Shown here in pieces: positions 9,530-21,439 of a DNA stretch of 64,000 bases. Positions within the stretch are counted from its first letter, which is position 1. Each line of letters starts with the position of its first letter. The translations under genes and the position numbers were made by a program. Source of the DNA: Geosiphon pyriformis (lineage: Eukaryota > Glomeromycota > Glomeromycetes > Archaeosporales > Geosiphonaceae); the NCBI GenBank assembly GCA_016748015.1, contig JAAOMT010000523.1, forward strand, positions 1,351,595-1,415,594, in the 5' to 3' direction. The notes under the pieces were generated by a model. The model was not told the DNA's origin, searched no databases, and was given only the letters and a program-made list of their open reading frames with translations.

Positions 9530-11651
9530 AATTTAGATGTGTTCTTGTTTACCACAATAGTAGCAGATACACGTTTCTTGTTGCCACCATTAATTGGTCA
9601 ATGAAGATGGATGTGGCTGATTTTGGGCATGATTAGAGTTTCCTTGATTATTGCATCGTTGTGAAGGCTAATAAATGGCATGATTGTCAGCTAAGTATCC
9701 TTCCAATTTCTTATTAATTGATTCACTGAACTTCTCCAATTTAGAATCCAATTCAGATGATCCGTTCATTACTAGATTAATGGCTTGGGCATAGTTGGTC
9801 TTTGACTCAGCAGATTCAAAATTTCTGGCATGTGTAACTGCATCTTAAAGGGTACCTGAATGCAACGGACATACATGTTGCAAGATGCTGCTGCACAGGC
9901 CACAAATAAACTAATTGAGTATCTGTGGTGCTGTGAAATAGTTGGCATCAATTGCTTGAACTTAGCATAGATTTTGATGGAAGTGTCCTAGGTAAGTGGT
10001 GACTGCTTTAGTTTCTTCTTGTTTCATGGTGATGAATGTATTGACTAGGCAATTGATGCTGTTATTGTTGCTAAAGTATCTTAGGAATTCCACTTTGAAG
10101 ACATTAAAATCTTGTGGTTTATTAATTAGGCTGGTACCATGAATTGGCAGTATCCTTGAGAAAGTAGAGAATGACTTGCATTGCTCGAGCGTCATTCCAT
10201 CCATTGGCTGCAATGGCCTTTTCTATATCATTCAGCCATACTTGAGCATTATCCTCTTTGTCAGTAAAGTTGTCAAGTTTTGCAATTGGTACATAGGTCA
10301 TTGGATCTAAGTTAGATGGTTGTGGTGCTGTTGAAGCAGTTGTTGTTATACTGGTTGTTGAGGTGGTAGTTGAAGTGGCTACTGTATGGGTTCGGCTATG
10401 GAATTAATTAGTGGTTGATTGATGACAATTACCGGAGGTAAGTTTTGCTGATTAATTAATTTGGAGTTTGGATTGTTCTGCCTTTAATGATTCGGAGTTT
10501 TGATTTCTGAATTTTCTAGATTTGGATTTTGCTGAGTTTGAAAATTTGGGGTTTCAACTTCCAGGTTTTCAGTGATTGGGCACTGATAAGTGAATTCTTG
10601 ATCCTCTGATTCTTCTTCCTCTTTTTCTGATTCTGCTGCTTCCCACGGATCAGAGATTCTGAAATCTGGTGGAGGCAATGGTGATCAAAGTTCTAATGGA
10701 GCTGATGATCGTGAATTAAATCCCTTAAAGTATTCACCGTATGGTCCTAACAATTCTGTTTTCCTTTGTCTACTTTGGAATGGAAATCGTCCAAATGCTA
10801 ATGTCGCAGTTGATGGAAATGTGTCTGTTAATGATATGTTAATGGCACTTCTAGGTGTATAGTGGTAGGATGGGTTGCTTGGGAATTCAACTCTGTTTTT
10901 CTTCCAAGCAGGTGGCTGTATTTTTCTGGGTGTTACTGCTGGTGTTTGTAATTTTCCCTTGTCTTTACTAGCATATGTAATTGGATATCTTTGTTGAGTG
11001 TGATGTTCAATTTCTTTGTTGATCTCAGTGATGATGGATGTGAAATTATGATTTGTTAGTAGATTGGTGTTTTGAATTAATTCTTTATAAAAAGTTTTCT
11101 TTGCTGATTCAGTATTCACTGGTGTTTCTAATAAAGAGGAAATCTTTTCATTGACATAGAAATTGAAGGCTAATTCGGCGGATATATGATTGTGGTTTAA
11201 TTCCAAGTATTGACAATAGTGTTGAAATAAGAATTTTGCGAATCCTAAATGGTTTGCTCCTATATTTTCTGATTCTGCCACNNNNNNNNNNNNNNNNNNN
11301 NGTTACTGCTGGTGTTTGTAATTTTCCCTTGTCTTTACTAGCATATGTAATTGGATATCTTTGTTGAGTGTGATGTTCAATTTCTTTGTTGATCTCAGTG
11401 ATGATGGATGTGAAATTATGATTTGTTAGTAGATTGGTGTTTTGAATTAATTCTTTATAAAAAGTTTTCTTTGCTGATTCAGTATTCACTGGTGTTTCTA
11501 ATAAAGAGGAAATCTTTTCATTGACATAGAAATTGAAGGCTAATTCGGCGGATATATGATTGTGGTTTAATTCCAAGTATTGACAATAGTGTTGAAATAA
11601 GAATTTTGCGAATCCTAAATGGTTTGCTCCTATATTTTCTGATTCTGCCAC
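9530..11651 (-). pseudogene. Gag region of element 1 (capsid-like domain, Q/P-rich linker, CCHC knuckle)
   Basis: Gag begins at a GTG at 11649-11651 (duplicated at 11279-11281 because of the gap). No in-frame ATG is seen for about 198 codons. The N-terminal domain (10685-11281) is followed by a stop at a probable Arg codon, an acidic and Gln-rich linker (10484-10678) and a Retrotrans_gag-like domain with FLRYFSNNNSIN (near 10060). The zinc knuckle CYYCGKQEH...IDC is at about 9530-9565 and carries a stop inside it. The product would form the particle and package RNA. This copy is broken by several stops. Confidence 0.8.
10932..11651. other. exact 350-bp duplication flanking a 20-N gap (assembly artefact)
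   Basis: Positions 10932-11281 and 11302-11651 appear identical base for base on reading, with N at 11282-11301 between them. The unit is the start of gag. Element 2 has one copy of this segment. This looks like two overlapping contig ends joined by a gap rather than a real tandem duplication. Confidence 0.92.
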
Positions 11652-11693
11652 TTTTGGTTTGGTGTTGTCAGTACTGGTTCTCTGTAAGATTAT

Positions 11694-11711
11694 ACCTCAC
11701 AGGGAGCACCA
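11694..11711 (-). other. primer binding site of element 1
   Basis: On the minus strand, TGGTGCTCCCTGTGAGGT starts 2 nt inside the 5' LTR. It is complementary to a tRNA 3' end ...ACCTCACAGGGAGCACCA. Counting back, complementarity stops at tRNA position 59, just before the usually methylated A58, which gives the classic 18-nt PBS. The pattern CCTCAC...GAGCACCA resembles elongator tRNA-Met of fungi and animals (from memory). Confidence 0.75.
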
Positions 11712-11713
11712 AA

Positions 11714-12571
11714 TGTTATAGGGGATTATTTTTGCTGTTGAAGTAAATAACAACTCGTAACTTGGTGCTCAAAAGCTACTTCCATTAATAATGTTCTGAA
11801 GGTGTTGTATCTGAAGGTTTTGATGGAGTCTTTTGTATAATAGACAGAGATTCAATAGTGTCAATAGTAGATGTATCTTTCCAAGAGTTTTCCCAATTTC
11901 TTTCTCAGCATGGTGGCCAGATTTAGTCTGGCAGTTGTGCCCTTCTGGTAAGCTATCTGATAATATATAAAATCCTACCCTTATTTCTGGGTCTTTTACC
12001 AGGCTATTCTTGACATCAATAACTCAGTGTTTAATCCTTTTACTCAATTAGTAAACAACAAAAAAAAATAAAATAAAGAAAATAAAAGAAAATAAAGAAG
12101 AAAAAAATAAGCCCAGGCGGTTTAGCAGGTTAGTATTTCGTCAATAGCCATGATTAAGAGCTATTGTTCCAGTGTGGTTAAGTATCAATTACTATCAACA
12201 TGAAGTGTTAATAGTGGAGAGAGGATTGAGATATGGAATAATTATTTATTTGATGATTTTGTTTTTTGGCTAAAGATTCTGTGGTATTGATTCTGTTTTT
12301 TCTGTTTCTAATACTACCGCTATATATACATAATTGAGATTCCTCAATTCCTCAATTCTTCATGACAGGAATTCTGGAATTTCTGGAATCTTGCAATTCC
12401 TTTGAAAAGAATCCTGGAATTCTGGAATCCTGCAATTCCTCATCGGAGAATCCTAAAATTTCTGGAATCCTGTAATTCCTGAGAGGAATTTTGGAATTCC
12501 ATATTTACTACACTTACTTCTGATTGGTTAATAATTATGCTAATATATTTCCTATATTTCTATAAGTAACA
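11714..12571 (-). repeat. 5' LTR of element 1 (858 bp)
   Basis: It runs from TGTTAT to GTAACA and has the same layout as the left LTR. The TATA-like run is at 12321-12329, read on the minus strand. It is longer than its partner mainly through extra GGAATCC-type motifs at about 12370-12500. Confidence 0.93.
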
Positions 12572-12724
12572 GCACCAAAAACTTATTATAAAGTGTAGTA
12601 TCCTTATAACTTTGTAAAATACAAGCTAAAAAGATAATATGTTTTTTGTTATTAGATATAGTAAAATTAAAAAACAAAGAAAAAGTATGATTAAGACTCT
12701 GATCAGATAAAACTGATTCAAAAA
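12572..12724. other. AT-rich flank of element 1
   Basis: This starts with the TSD copy GCAC (12572-12575). No other signal is seen before the minisatellite. Confidence 0.5.
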
Positions 12725-13525
12725 TTTGACTTAATTACTTATATAATTAATAATAATTTAAAACTTAAAACAATTTAAAACTCTAATTTAAAACTTGGGA
12801 CAATTCGAAACTCTAATTTAATTACTTATATAATTAATGATAATTTAAAACTTAGAACAATTTGAAACTCCAACTTAATTATTCATATAATTAATAATAA
12901 TTTAGAACTTGAAACAATTCGAAACTCTGACTTGATTACTTATATAATTGATAATAATTTAAAACTTGAAACAATTTGAAACTTTGACTTAATTATTTAT
13001 ACAATTAATAATAATTTAAAACTTGAAACAATTCGAAACTCTAACTTGATTGTTTATACAATTAATAATAATTTAAAACTTGGAACAATTTGAATTTCTA
13101 ACTTGATTATTTACAAGATTAGTAATAATTTAAAACTTAGAACAATTCAAAATTCTGATTTAATTACTTATACAATCAATAATAATTTAGAACTTGGAAC
13201 ATTTAAAACTTTGATTTAATTATTTACAAAATCAGTAATAATTTAAAACTTAGAACAATTTGAAACTCTAACTTGATTAGTTATACAATTGATGATAATT
13301 TAAAACTTGGGACAATTCAAAACTTCGACTTAATTACTCATATAATTAATAATGATTTAAAATTTAGAACAATTTAAAACTATGACTTAATTATTCACAA
13401 GATCAATAATAATTTAAAACTTGAAACAATTCAAAATTTCGACTTGATTACTTATACAATTAATGATAATTTAAAACTTAGGACAATTCAAAACTCTGAT
13501 TTAATTATTTATATAATTAATGATC
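12725..13525. repeat. minisatellite, about 57-bp unit, about 14 copies
   Basis: The repeating blocks are 'aattacttatataattaata', then 'ataatttaaaactt', then 'gaaacaattcgaaactctga'. Unit starts are spaced close to 57 bp (for example near 12871, 12928, 12985, 13041 and 13098), with one partial unit near 12782. Units differ almost only by A/G and C/T exchanges. No coding capacity is seen. Confidence 0.9.
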
Positions 13526-14456
13526 ATTCTGTTAAATAAGTAATATTATATTATCATATAGCATTTTTAATCATGAAAATATTGGTTTGTTTTATTGTAG
13601 TTTTACCAGAATTAGCAGAATTTAAACTAAATCTAGCACTTAAAATAATTTATACTAACAGTAAAAAATTATAGATTATTGAATATTACAAGTATAAGTT
13701 ATAAACATAAAAATTTTTTAATTACTAAATTAATAAATTCAAAATACTATGGTTTATTACAAATTATGAGTTATCTCAGTATGAGTTATTTTAAATTTAA
13801 CTGTACATTTTTTTTAAAATACAAAGCAAAAATTATAACAAAATATAATCTATTTTATGTCATATATTAAACATAATTTACATATAACCAGCTATTTAGA
13901 CTTATGTTAAAATTATATTAAACTAGACTTTAATACTTAAATTTAATTTCTTATTTATCTTGATTTTAATAACTTGATTTATTATTTTAAACTTTTAAAG
14001 AAGTTTTATTCTTTTTTAAAATAATAATAAAACATGTTTTTTTATTGAAATTTTCAATAATATTTAGCAATAAAACATTAAATTAATCAGTAGTTTATAT
14101 ATAAGAAATAAAATATTTTTTAATATAAACATTATAATATAATTAAAAAAAATAGTTTTATCAAAAATAAAATAATTTGAATTTTAATACTTGTTATAAT
14201 ATTAATAATTAAAGGTTTTTTGTATTAATTATCTAATATTACATAATTAGTCATTTTATTTTTGGATAATAATTATTAACTTAATATATAATTTAATTAA
14301 TAATTTTTTTTTATTAAATTTAATATGTATTTTAATTATTATTTAATATAAAGAATTAAATTAAATAATAAATATTGGATATATTTTATGTATTTTTTAT
14401 ATATAATTAAATATAAATTTAATTTAAACTAAACTATTATTATGAATAAAAACTAT
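13526..14456. other. AT-rich non-coding stretch
   Basis: Very AT-rich sequence with no convincing gene. About 14215-14300 resembles part of the family III repeat (tattaatt...ataattagtcattttattttt), a possible additional worn copy. Confidence 0.4.
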
Positions 14457-14648
14457 AATTTTTATTAATTATTACATATATTAGTTACTAATATTATATA
14501 ATTAGTCATTTTATTTTTAGACAATAAACAATAATTTTATTAATGATTTAGTTATTAACTTAACTATTAATTTAATTATTGACTTAATTATTAACTTAAT
14601 TACTAATCTGGTTATCAATTATTTTAAATAGCTATATAAATAATATAT
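14457..14648 (+). repeat. left part of family III repeat, split by LINE A
   Basis: The segment matches 30945-31080, sharing ttattaattattacat, ataattagtcattttattttt and aatagctatataa. The match ends at a TA-run where the LINE A tail begins and resumes beyond LINE A at about 21440. Because the repeat carries a TATA-like box (AGCTATATAA) it may be an LTR of an unidentified element. Confidence 0.6.
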
Positions 14649-14781
14649 ATATATATTTTTTTTCATTTAATGAGTAAAGTCTAAACACTGCCAGTATTAT
14701 ACATCATATAAATAATCTAAACTAAATGTGAATTATGCATTTTCTACATATGGCCAGCCATTTAGGCCAATCAGAACAATA

Positions 14782-15790
14782 CTAAACACCTATATGAACA
14801 GAAACTGTGTTCTTTATATCTGAAAAAAACAAACAAAATTTATGAAACTTAAAACTCACACTAACTATTTCAGCAACACCCAATAACTTAACCACATCAG
14901 CTGAAAATGTCAAAGGAAACCCAGAAACTGGAACAAAAATAGAATCATTATGTGAGATCAGACTATTTTTCTTCATAAATACTCAGTGCTTGGCACAAAC
15001 CAACCAAATATTTTCTTAGAATGCAAGACAAAATTTGCACACAAAATTCACAATATTCTGATTTGCAATCTTAGAGTTCTTGAAAACAGAAACAAATTCA
15101 CAAAACCAAACATTAAAAACAAAACTCTTAAACAGAATAGTGCTAACCACAACATCAGAAACACAAGTAGACAACAACTATGAAACACATAAAGAAGAGC
15201 AAAATAAACCAGAATGTGAACTCCAAGTAGATATATAGACATTCATCAATAGAGCATAATCAGCAGCATCAAATAGGCAAGAAAAGGCATGGTCTGAGAC
15301 CTTAACATTACCACAAAACAAACACACTATACTGGAGTAGCACCTATCATATAGTCACTTATACACAGCAACAAAAAGCCAATGATGAAGAGTCTTTATA
15401 AAATATGTCCAAGAACTAGTGGTCTGTTTGCTAATGAAACCAGCAGCCAAGTAAAAATCTGGATGCCACACCAAAAATGATTTGAACCTATCAATATCTG
15501 CATACAGACTGTCAACCACTACTTGAGAGCCAGAACCAATCTTCTAACATATATAATAAACAGACTAAAAAACCTTCTAAACAAAATGTCTAGAGTTATT
15601 AAAAACAACAACACCATTGGTCTTAAGATAACATTTACTAACCAAATAAAATAGGTGCCAATTAGAGAGGGCAGCTGTTTTGGCTAACACATTAGCATGC
15701 TTATTACCCAAAACACCAGAGTGATCCTTAACTTTATGCCAACTAACATCCAAATTCTTATGATAAATAATGTTTACAATGTGGTGATGT
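14782..15790 (-). pseudogene. LINE A ORF2 C-terminal part
   Basis: It continues from RNase H with the HSGVLGNKHANVLAK block (about 15670-15730), then the C-terminal finger region (CLFCGNVKVSDH...C, near 15270-15330). It ends SVHIGV at 14782. The same ending, SVHIxx, closes LINE B (23259) and LINE C (51742), so the C-terminus is intact in length. Stops interrupt it at several places. Confidence 0.75.
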
Positions 15791-16200
15791 TTAATTCAGC
15801 ACCAATTTCTGAAATCTGGATAAATTAACTTCAATTTAGACTTGTATGCATCCAAAACAGCTTGGCTGTTCATAAACAAATTCACTAAAAGAAAAAAGAA
15901 AACACACTCAAGAGCCAAAGCAATGGCTTGCATCTCTGCCATAATGGAAAACAACAAACTGGAAATCTGTATACCTAATCCCAAATTAATGTCCTCAAAA
16001 AAAACAGCCATACCAGTTCTCACATTAAGAGTTTTCAGACCACTCAAAGATTCATCCATATAAACAGAAAAACAACCAGCATTAGTATGTAAGAGATTGT
16101 TACTAATAACCCCAAACTCATAAGATTGAAAAATATCTGAAGAGCTATGACCACCCAAAATTAGAGAACAGACAGATAAAATAGCTATGCTACTAAGAAA
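15791..16200 (-). pseudogene. LINE A RNase H domain, first half
   Basis: An open stretch of 120 codons (15796-16158) shows VYMDESLSGLK, corresponding to the YTDGS motif with the first Asp retained. A Glu follows in IALALE, and NSQAVLDA replaces the DSQ block, so Asp has become Asn. It ends FRNWC followed by TGA and IKHHHI; LINE B has a Trp codon at that TGA. Confidence 0.82.
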
Positions 16201-18300
16201 TTGAACAGAAAGCTTAAATCAGATGAGAACAGGACCATGGAAGTCCAACCACTTCTACTGTTTGAAAATTTTCCAATTGAAAACAGCACCATTTTGTTCA
16301 TACAGCTGGTCTACAAAAGTTATTCCATAATGTTGAAGCAAAGAGACATACTTAAAATAAACCAACTTGCTAAGAACAAAAGACATAAGAGTTCTACTCC
16401 GAAGACAAAAAGAATTGGTTAGAGAGTTACCTAAAAACAGATTGTATTCAGAAAATATATGTATCACACCTGCTAAAAAATTATTTAAAAGATTGACTTT
16501 GACATGAGCCAAAAACTGCAAAGGGTAAAGTAGATGCCAGCTGAAAATCTGTAGATTGTGCAATCTGTGAGAAAATAACTGGCCCAAAATACCAGCAGAA
16601 TTCACAAAAAAACAACCAAAACCAATTTGTTTTTAGCCTGAATCTGCTTAAACATTTTCAAATCATACAAAGAAAGATGATAGATTGCATCATTAGAGAA
16701 ATTGAGTGGCAGACCAGACTTAGACTTCAAATTCTTGCAAATAAGAGCATTCCATTTATTGTACATGTTAATAGGAATGAAACTAAATTGAGTTTTGTAA
16801 CTAATAATTAAATAAAAAACTGCTGACACTAAATACGTGAACTATTTATCTAAGATTGCTTTCCTTAAAACAAGATTGACAAAAAACTGAACATCTGAAT
16901 ATGTTTTAGTCAAGTTAGACTTTGACAAACTCTTAGAAGATAAAAAAATATCCAGATAGTGGTAAGATTTCTGTTTTTTGGTGATAAAAATGGGCAAACT
17001 GCTGATCTTAAGATAAGGATCTCTGATCCAACAGTTGATAGAAATGACCACAGTCTTATTATTATTAATAAAAATGTTATTAAACCTAAAAAATTTACTT
17101 GCAATATTGAAAATGTGTTGTGTAGTAGCTTGGCTATTACCAACTCAGATTATATTATTGACAAAAGCACTGGCAGCAAAAAATGAGTTCAACCCAGCTT
17201 GAGATTCTGCTCAGCCAGTTTTGGAAACAAAATAAAAAATTAATCTATAACTATACACACTCTTTTGTCTTTTGATTTTACACAAAAGCAAATTATAGAA
17301 TATGTACTAAAGAAAAGATGAGAAAACCTCTTCTTGATCCAACTTATTATAAACATGATATCCACTAGTTAAGCTAAAGTTCATCATCACTTTGTTAATG
17401 CGATCATTGTAAATGCTACCAAAAAATCTAATGAATTTGTCACATATCTTAATCGTAGCCAAACTTTTTTTAAGATGCTCTCACTCAACAGAGTTATAGA
17501 TCTTATGCATGTCCTACAAAACCAGCCACAGTTCCCAGTTTTTCTCCAAGGCATCTTTAATTACAGAACTAATAGCAAAAATAGAAAATTGTATTAATGT
17601 ATTCTTCAACACAGAAAAATTGTTTCCACAAAGAACATCAAAAGTGCTGCAGACCAGAGAAATCCTGTCTGAAAAAACTTTGGAAAGGACTTTGCAGGCT
17701 GTCTCAATCAAAGCAATAGAATGAGTATTCATAAGAACACCTTTCTATTCATAAGGTTTGGAAATTATTGAGGCTCAAGCTTCTCTTCAAGGCCCAAGCA
17801 TTAATTCACAAGTTAAACAAAAGTTTAAAAGCACCAAAAGCATATCTAAAACCAACTTGTCACAATGCCTCCACAATTTATTCAAGATGTCAAAAAGACC
17901 AGCCACTTTTTTATCAGACAGATCTGAGACCACAGCAAACATCTTATTGAACACAATTAGACACATTACATTGGAAAAAGCATTATCAAAAACATAACCC
18001 AAAGGCTGATATTGGTAAGACCAATCAAGAAAGATATCAAATACCATCTTATGCTTCCTAGTCTAATCTTCTATAATTTCATTTACCTTAGATTTAACCA
18101 AATTGGGTTCTAATACCAACTTATTACTTATAACCAGATGATTCAGTACTACTTTGTAGAAAGAATGCTCTAAAACACTTCTGATAATATGACTTTTGTC
18201 TAATTCAAAATTTTCTATTCTTTTATTAATAGCTGTCTTGATATAAGACTTCTTAGCATGCCTAGATTCTAGCATTTTAGAAGAACAGTAAGACTTTCTT
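16201..18300 (-). pseudogene. LINE A reverse transcriptase domain
   Basis: In order the sequence has the fingers/palm region (PKPYEW-like and RISLVCSTFDVLCGNNFS at 17514-17732), the active-site block AFVNNII followed by TGA at 17145-17165, YLDIFLSS (about 16905-16935) and the thumb (16255-16829). FVNN replaces FVDD, so both catalytic Asp residues are Asn. There are frameshifts at about 17050-17500 and near 16610. Confidence 0.85.
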
Positions 18301-19464
18301 GTCTTAACCAGAGCCAATCAAATCAAGTCAAAATTAGAACCCAAAAGAAAAAAAAATTTTACTGCCAATACACCAATAGTATCAAGTCTACCCCATGTAT
18401 TCAACAACAATAGAAATTCCCTACTAGAAACTAAACAAAAAGCCTTAACCAGCTTGGACACTAACAACCCCAGCTTATGAAACCTGAAAGACTCCTTGGT
18501 AAACACATAATCATAACCCTTAAATCATTTTTTTTGAAAGTTTTATTTGCCAAAAGAGTTACTATCTTGTAAACAATATTTCACATAGTATTTAAATCCA
18601 AAAATTTCACAGAGGCAGCAAACTTATCCAAGAACATTGTAGCATTGGCTAATATAGTACATCAAAAATTGTTCCATTTATTTTTATCAGCACCCTTGAA
18701 ATCAAACTTCCATTAATCCTTATTTGCTTGTTTACAAAAAGAGTTTAACTGTATATCCAAAAGTCCACCCAAACCAATAAACACAGATACAGCTTAGTAA
18801 TTCATGTCAAAATGTTTACTAACATCTAAAACATCACAACATACTATTGCATTAACCAGATTTAGAGAAACAAACACATAATTAATTGTTTTTATGACAC
18901 CTCTGGAATTTTCTCAAGTAGGCTTTTTTATTACTGTGTTACTAACTAAAGAATTAACCAGCCTCAAACTGAGGCACTTTTTAAAACTTGCACACTTGTG
19001 AAGACCATCTTCATTGAAATTACCACCAAGAATAATGAAAAAAAACTCATTTATAGCTTTGGCAATAAAAGAGTTGATATTACCAGCTTAAAAAAACTGA
19101 ACCACTGAAAAAGCACCAGCATAGAGCCCTAATATTAACACAAAAAGTTTATTTTTGAAAAGTAATTTGATAGATAAGAGCCAATCAAGCATCTCAAAAA
19201 TCTTGTATACATGCTTTGCCAAAAAAAAGTCCATGATGACTATGATACCAGCACCCAAATATCTAGATTCCAGACTAAAAATAAACACTTGAATGCCATC
19301 AAATTTGTCAACAATCCAAAGACAAATTTTTTCTTTAAGTTTTGATTCTGTAAAAATAGAAACTAAATTGTTTATGTTTTTGTGCCAATGAATAATATTA
19401 TCCTGCTTTACAGAATTGTTTATTCCTCTAATGTTACAAGTGGCAACTTTCTAAACCAAATTAC
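18301..19464 (-). pseudogene. LINE A endonuclease domain (APE-like)
   Basis: Motifs are CNIRGINN (start, near 19430), FTESKL with the catalytic Glu, ILGLYAG, GGNFNEDG (19014-19027; GDFN expected), TINYVFVS (IDY expected) and FDMNY followed by a stop at 18793-18807 (TDH expected). Three catalytic positions are therefore lost, each by C-to-T or G-to-A. This enzyme would nick target DNA to prime reverse transcription. Confidence 0.85.
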
Positions 19465-21310
19465 TTATTGAGAAAGAGATTGGGAGAGCATACTATCAGT
19501 TAGAACCAAACTATCAAAGCATGCCAACAGACTTAGCATCAAAGCAGAAAGGCCCTTCAACATGTTTTCTAATTTAACAACCTCAGGAGAGGCAGACAAA
19601 ACTGAAACTGAAGCAGTTTTGTCACTAATGAATTCACTCAAACTTTTTTTTATTACTACATTGCTCACTTGATTCTGTGATAAAGGAATCACTGGCAGCT
19701 GATATCCAGGGCTAGGCTGGGAAACCATCAGCACAAATAAATTCAACTTCTTAGCCAACTGATCAATTTGTTTCATGAGGCTGACAAGACTGTTCTCAAT
19801 GCTAACCAAATATAACTTTAAACCATTTGCAACAGGCAGGAAAGATTTTATCTTTGAAGAGAAACCAAGTTTGACTGAAACATTATGTGCAGAAAGGAGA
19901 AAGAAAGAAGACTTACCAATAATACTTACTCATAAAGCACCACTAAAAGCTACTGGTCAGACAACAAAAACCGAACTTCTGGTATAAATGATGGCCAGCC
20001 TGCTTTTATTTGTTTCTGAAAATACTCTATGCTATAAAGCACTAAATAGAAATTTCCCACCAATTGCACAGCCCAAAAATGTATAATCTGAGTTCCCACA
20101 TTTAGCATACTTAGCAGAAACCAAACTAGACCAGTGCAAATTGGTACCTCTTAAAACTGGTGTGGTTTTCAACACACCAGCCAATGATTCAGGAGATTCA
20201 AAGCAGATAACCACACATTTGGCTCGAATGTAAGTAACCAAATAATGGTCAATAACACACATTTTTCTACCCACAAAGCCAATAAAATCCCAGATGTTAT
20301 AAGCATTGGTTTTTACAGAAAAAGTATAGAGCAGCACTTTATGAAGATTTTTAAAATCTCATGTTTGTTTGTTAAGATTAGCTCTGGTCACACAAACAGC
20401 ATCTTTTTTAATGAAAATGGACCACTTAGAAGCCAAAAAATCAGCTTGATTCTGATTATCTAATTTGATAATTGCCTTTTACTATAGACTTACCAGTTGT
20501 ATTTTGATTGACTTAATTGACCCAAATTTAGATAGTGCAGCATACACAGTCTTAGCAGATGTTCTAACTGGAATTTTTTTCAATACTACAGTCTGATTTA
20601 AATGTTTAGTGGTTTTCTTGAAATCAGTATTTATTATAATCTTCACACCAGTAGCCATTTCAGTAGTTTTTATTAAATCCAATTCAGAAATAAATGTTGC
20701 TCTAATTATTTCTGAAAATTTTGAGAGGATAGAAACCCCCTCAAAACTATTGATTTTTGAAAACAATTTTTTGATCATAACCAGCTTTTCCTGAGATGAG
20801 TTTCTAACAACATTATTTAAATTAATATTCAAAACAAATAACTTCTTGACAGCAACATTAACCAAATTTTTCAAAGAGAGAGGCAAAGAAAAAGAAGCAT
20901 CCAGTAAAATATTATCACTATTACTATCACTTAGAAAGTTAATCTTGTCAAAAGAAGTGCCCAAGGCTTTTTTAGTTTTTACATATGGATCTTTTAATGT
21001 ATGGTTGGATTTTTCTCTACCAAACATAATTTTTTCTCCATAATCAATACTAGTTTCCTCTACCAAACATTCTGCCTCCATATCAATACTATTAAACTCA
21101 GTTGTATTACCAGTTTCAGAACCCTAAGAATGCTCAGTTGAAACTTCAGTAGAAACTATCTTGCCACCAACCTCATCTTTCAAGACATCACCCTTTCTCT
21201 TTTTTCTGGAAAGCATCTGCTTACTATTACCAAAACCTGAATTTTTCACAGCCTTTTTTATAACAGCAATACTAAAACCAATAATGGCCTTATAGTCAAG
21301 CAAAAATAGT
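19465..21310 (-). pseudogene. LINE A ORF1 protein
   Basis: Coding segments 20482-21081, 20032-20337 and 19465-19809 share one frame, separated by stops. The middle has an RRM-like stretch, VVLKKIPVRTS...KFGSIKSIKI (about 20500-20570). A degraded zinc knuckle, YAKCGNSDYTFLGC (about 20060-20120), looks like CxxCxxxxHxxxxC with the first Cys and the His both turned to Tyr. The last part predicts coiled coil (LVSLMKQIDQLAKKLNLF). ORF1 proteins of LINEs bind element RNA. ORF2 follows within a few bases of the stop at 19465. Confidence 0.75.
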
Positions 21311-21439
21311 TTGGATTTATTATATTAAATTGTAAAAACTTCTTTCAAAAAACTTTTTAACTCTTTTTTGGGAATTTGAAATGAGAAAGAGAAAGAAGTT
21401 TAAAAATTTTATATATTTTTTAGCTTTAAAAAAGCATAT

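Larger units (their letters stand above)
2204..12571 (-). mobile_element. Ty3/gypsy retrotransposon with dUTPase domain, element 1 (complete, decayed)
   Basis: The element is bounded by LTRs that begin TGTTAC/TGTTAT and end GTAACA, giving short terminal inverted repeats. It is flanked by a perfect 4-bp target duplication, GCAC, at 2200-2203 and 12572-12575. Transcription runs on the minus strand from the right LTR. The internal order is PBS, gag, protease, Cys-rich region, dUTPase, RT, RNase H, integrase, integrase C-terminus, tail, PPT. Gag through RT share one frame, with no sign of a programmed frameshift. The copy is dead: many stops, a YLDN in RT and RNase H deletions. It also contains an N gap with an exact 350-bp duplication, so its true length is probably about 370 bp shorter. 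Confidence 0.93.
14650..21430 (-). mobile_element. LINE A: near full-length APE-type LINE with RNase H, decayed
   Basis: Read on the minus strand, the order is a 5' region with pyrimidine-rich tracts, ORF1, ORF2 with apurinic-type endonuclease, RT, RNase H and a C-terminal CCHC region, a stop at 14782, a short 3' region and an A/T tail. It is inserted in the family III repeat, whose halves lie at 14457-14648 and from about 21440. All domains carry stops and catalytic-site losses. The 5' boundary is approximate. Confidence 0.88.

Noticed and set aside
11148-11651. 167-codon frame reading through the Ns
   Set aside because: Chimera created by the assembly gap and duplicated 350 bp; the gag frame is the one ending at 10685.
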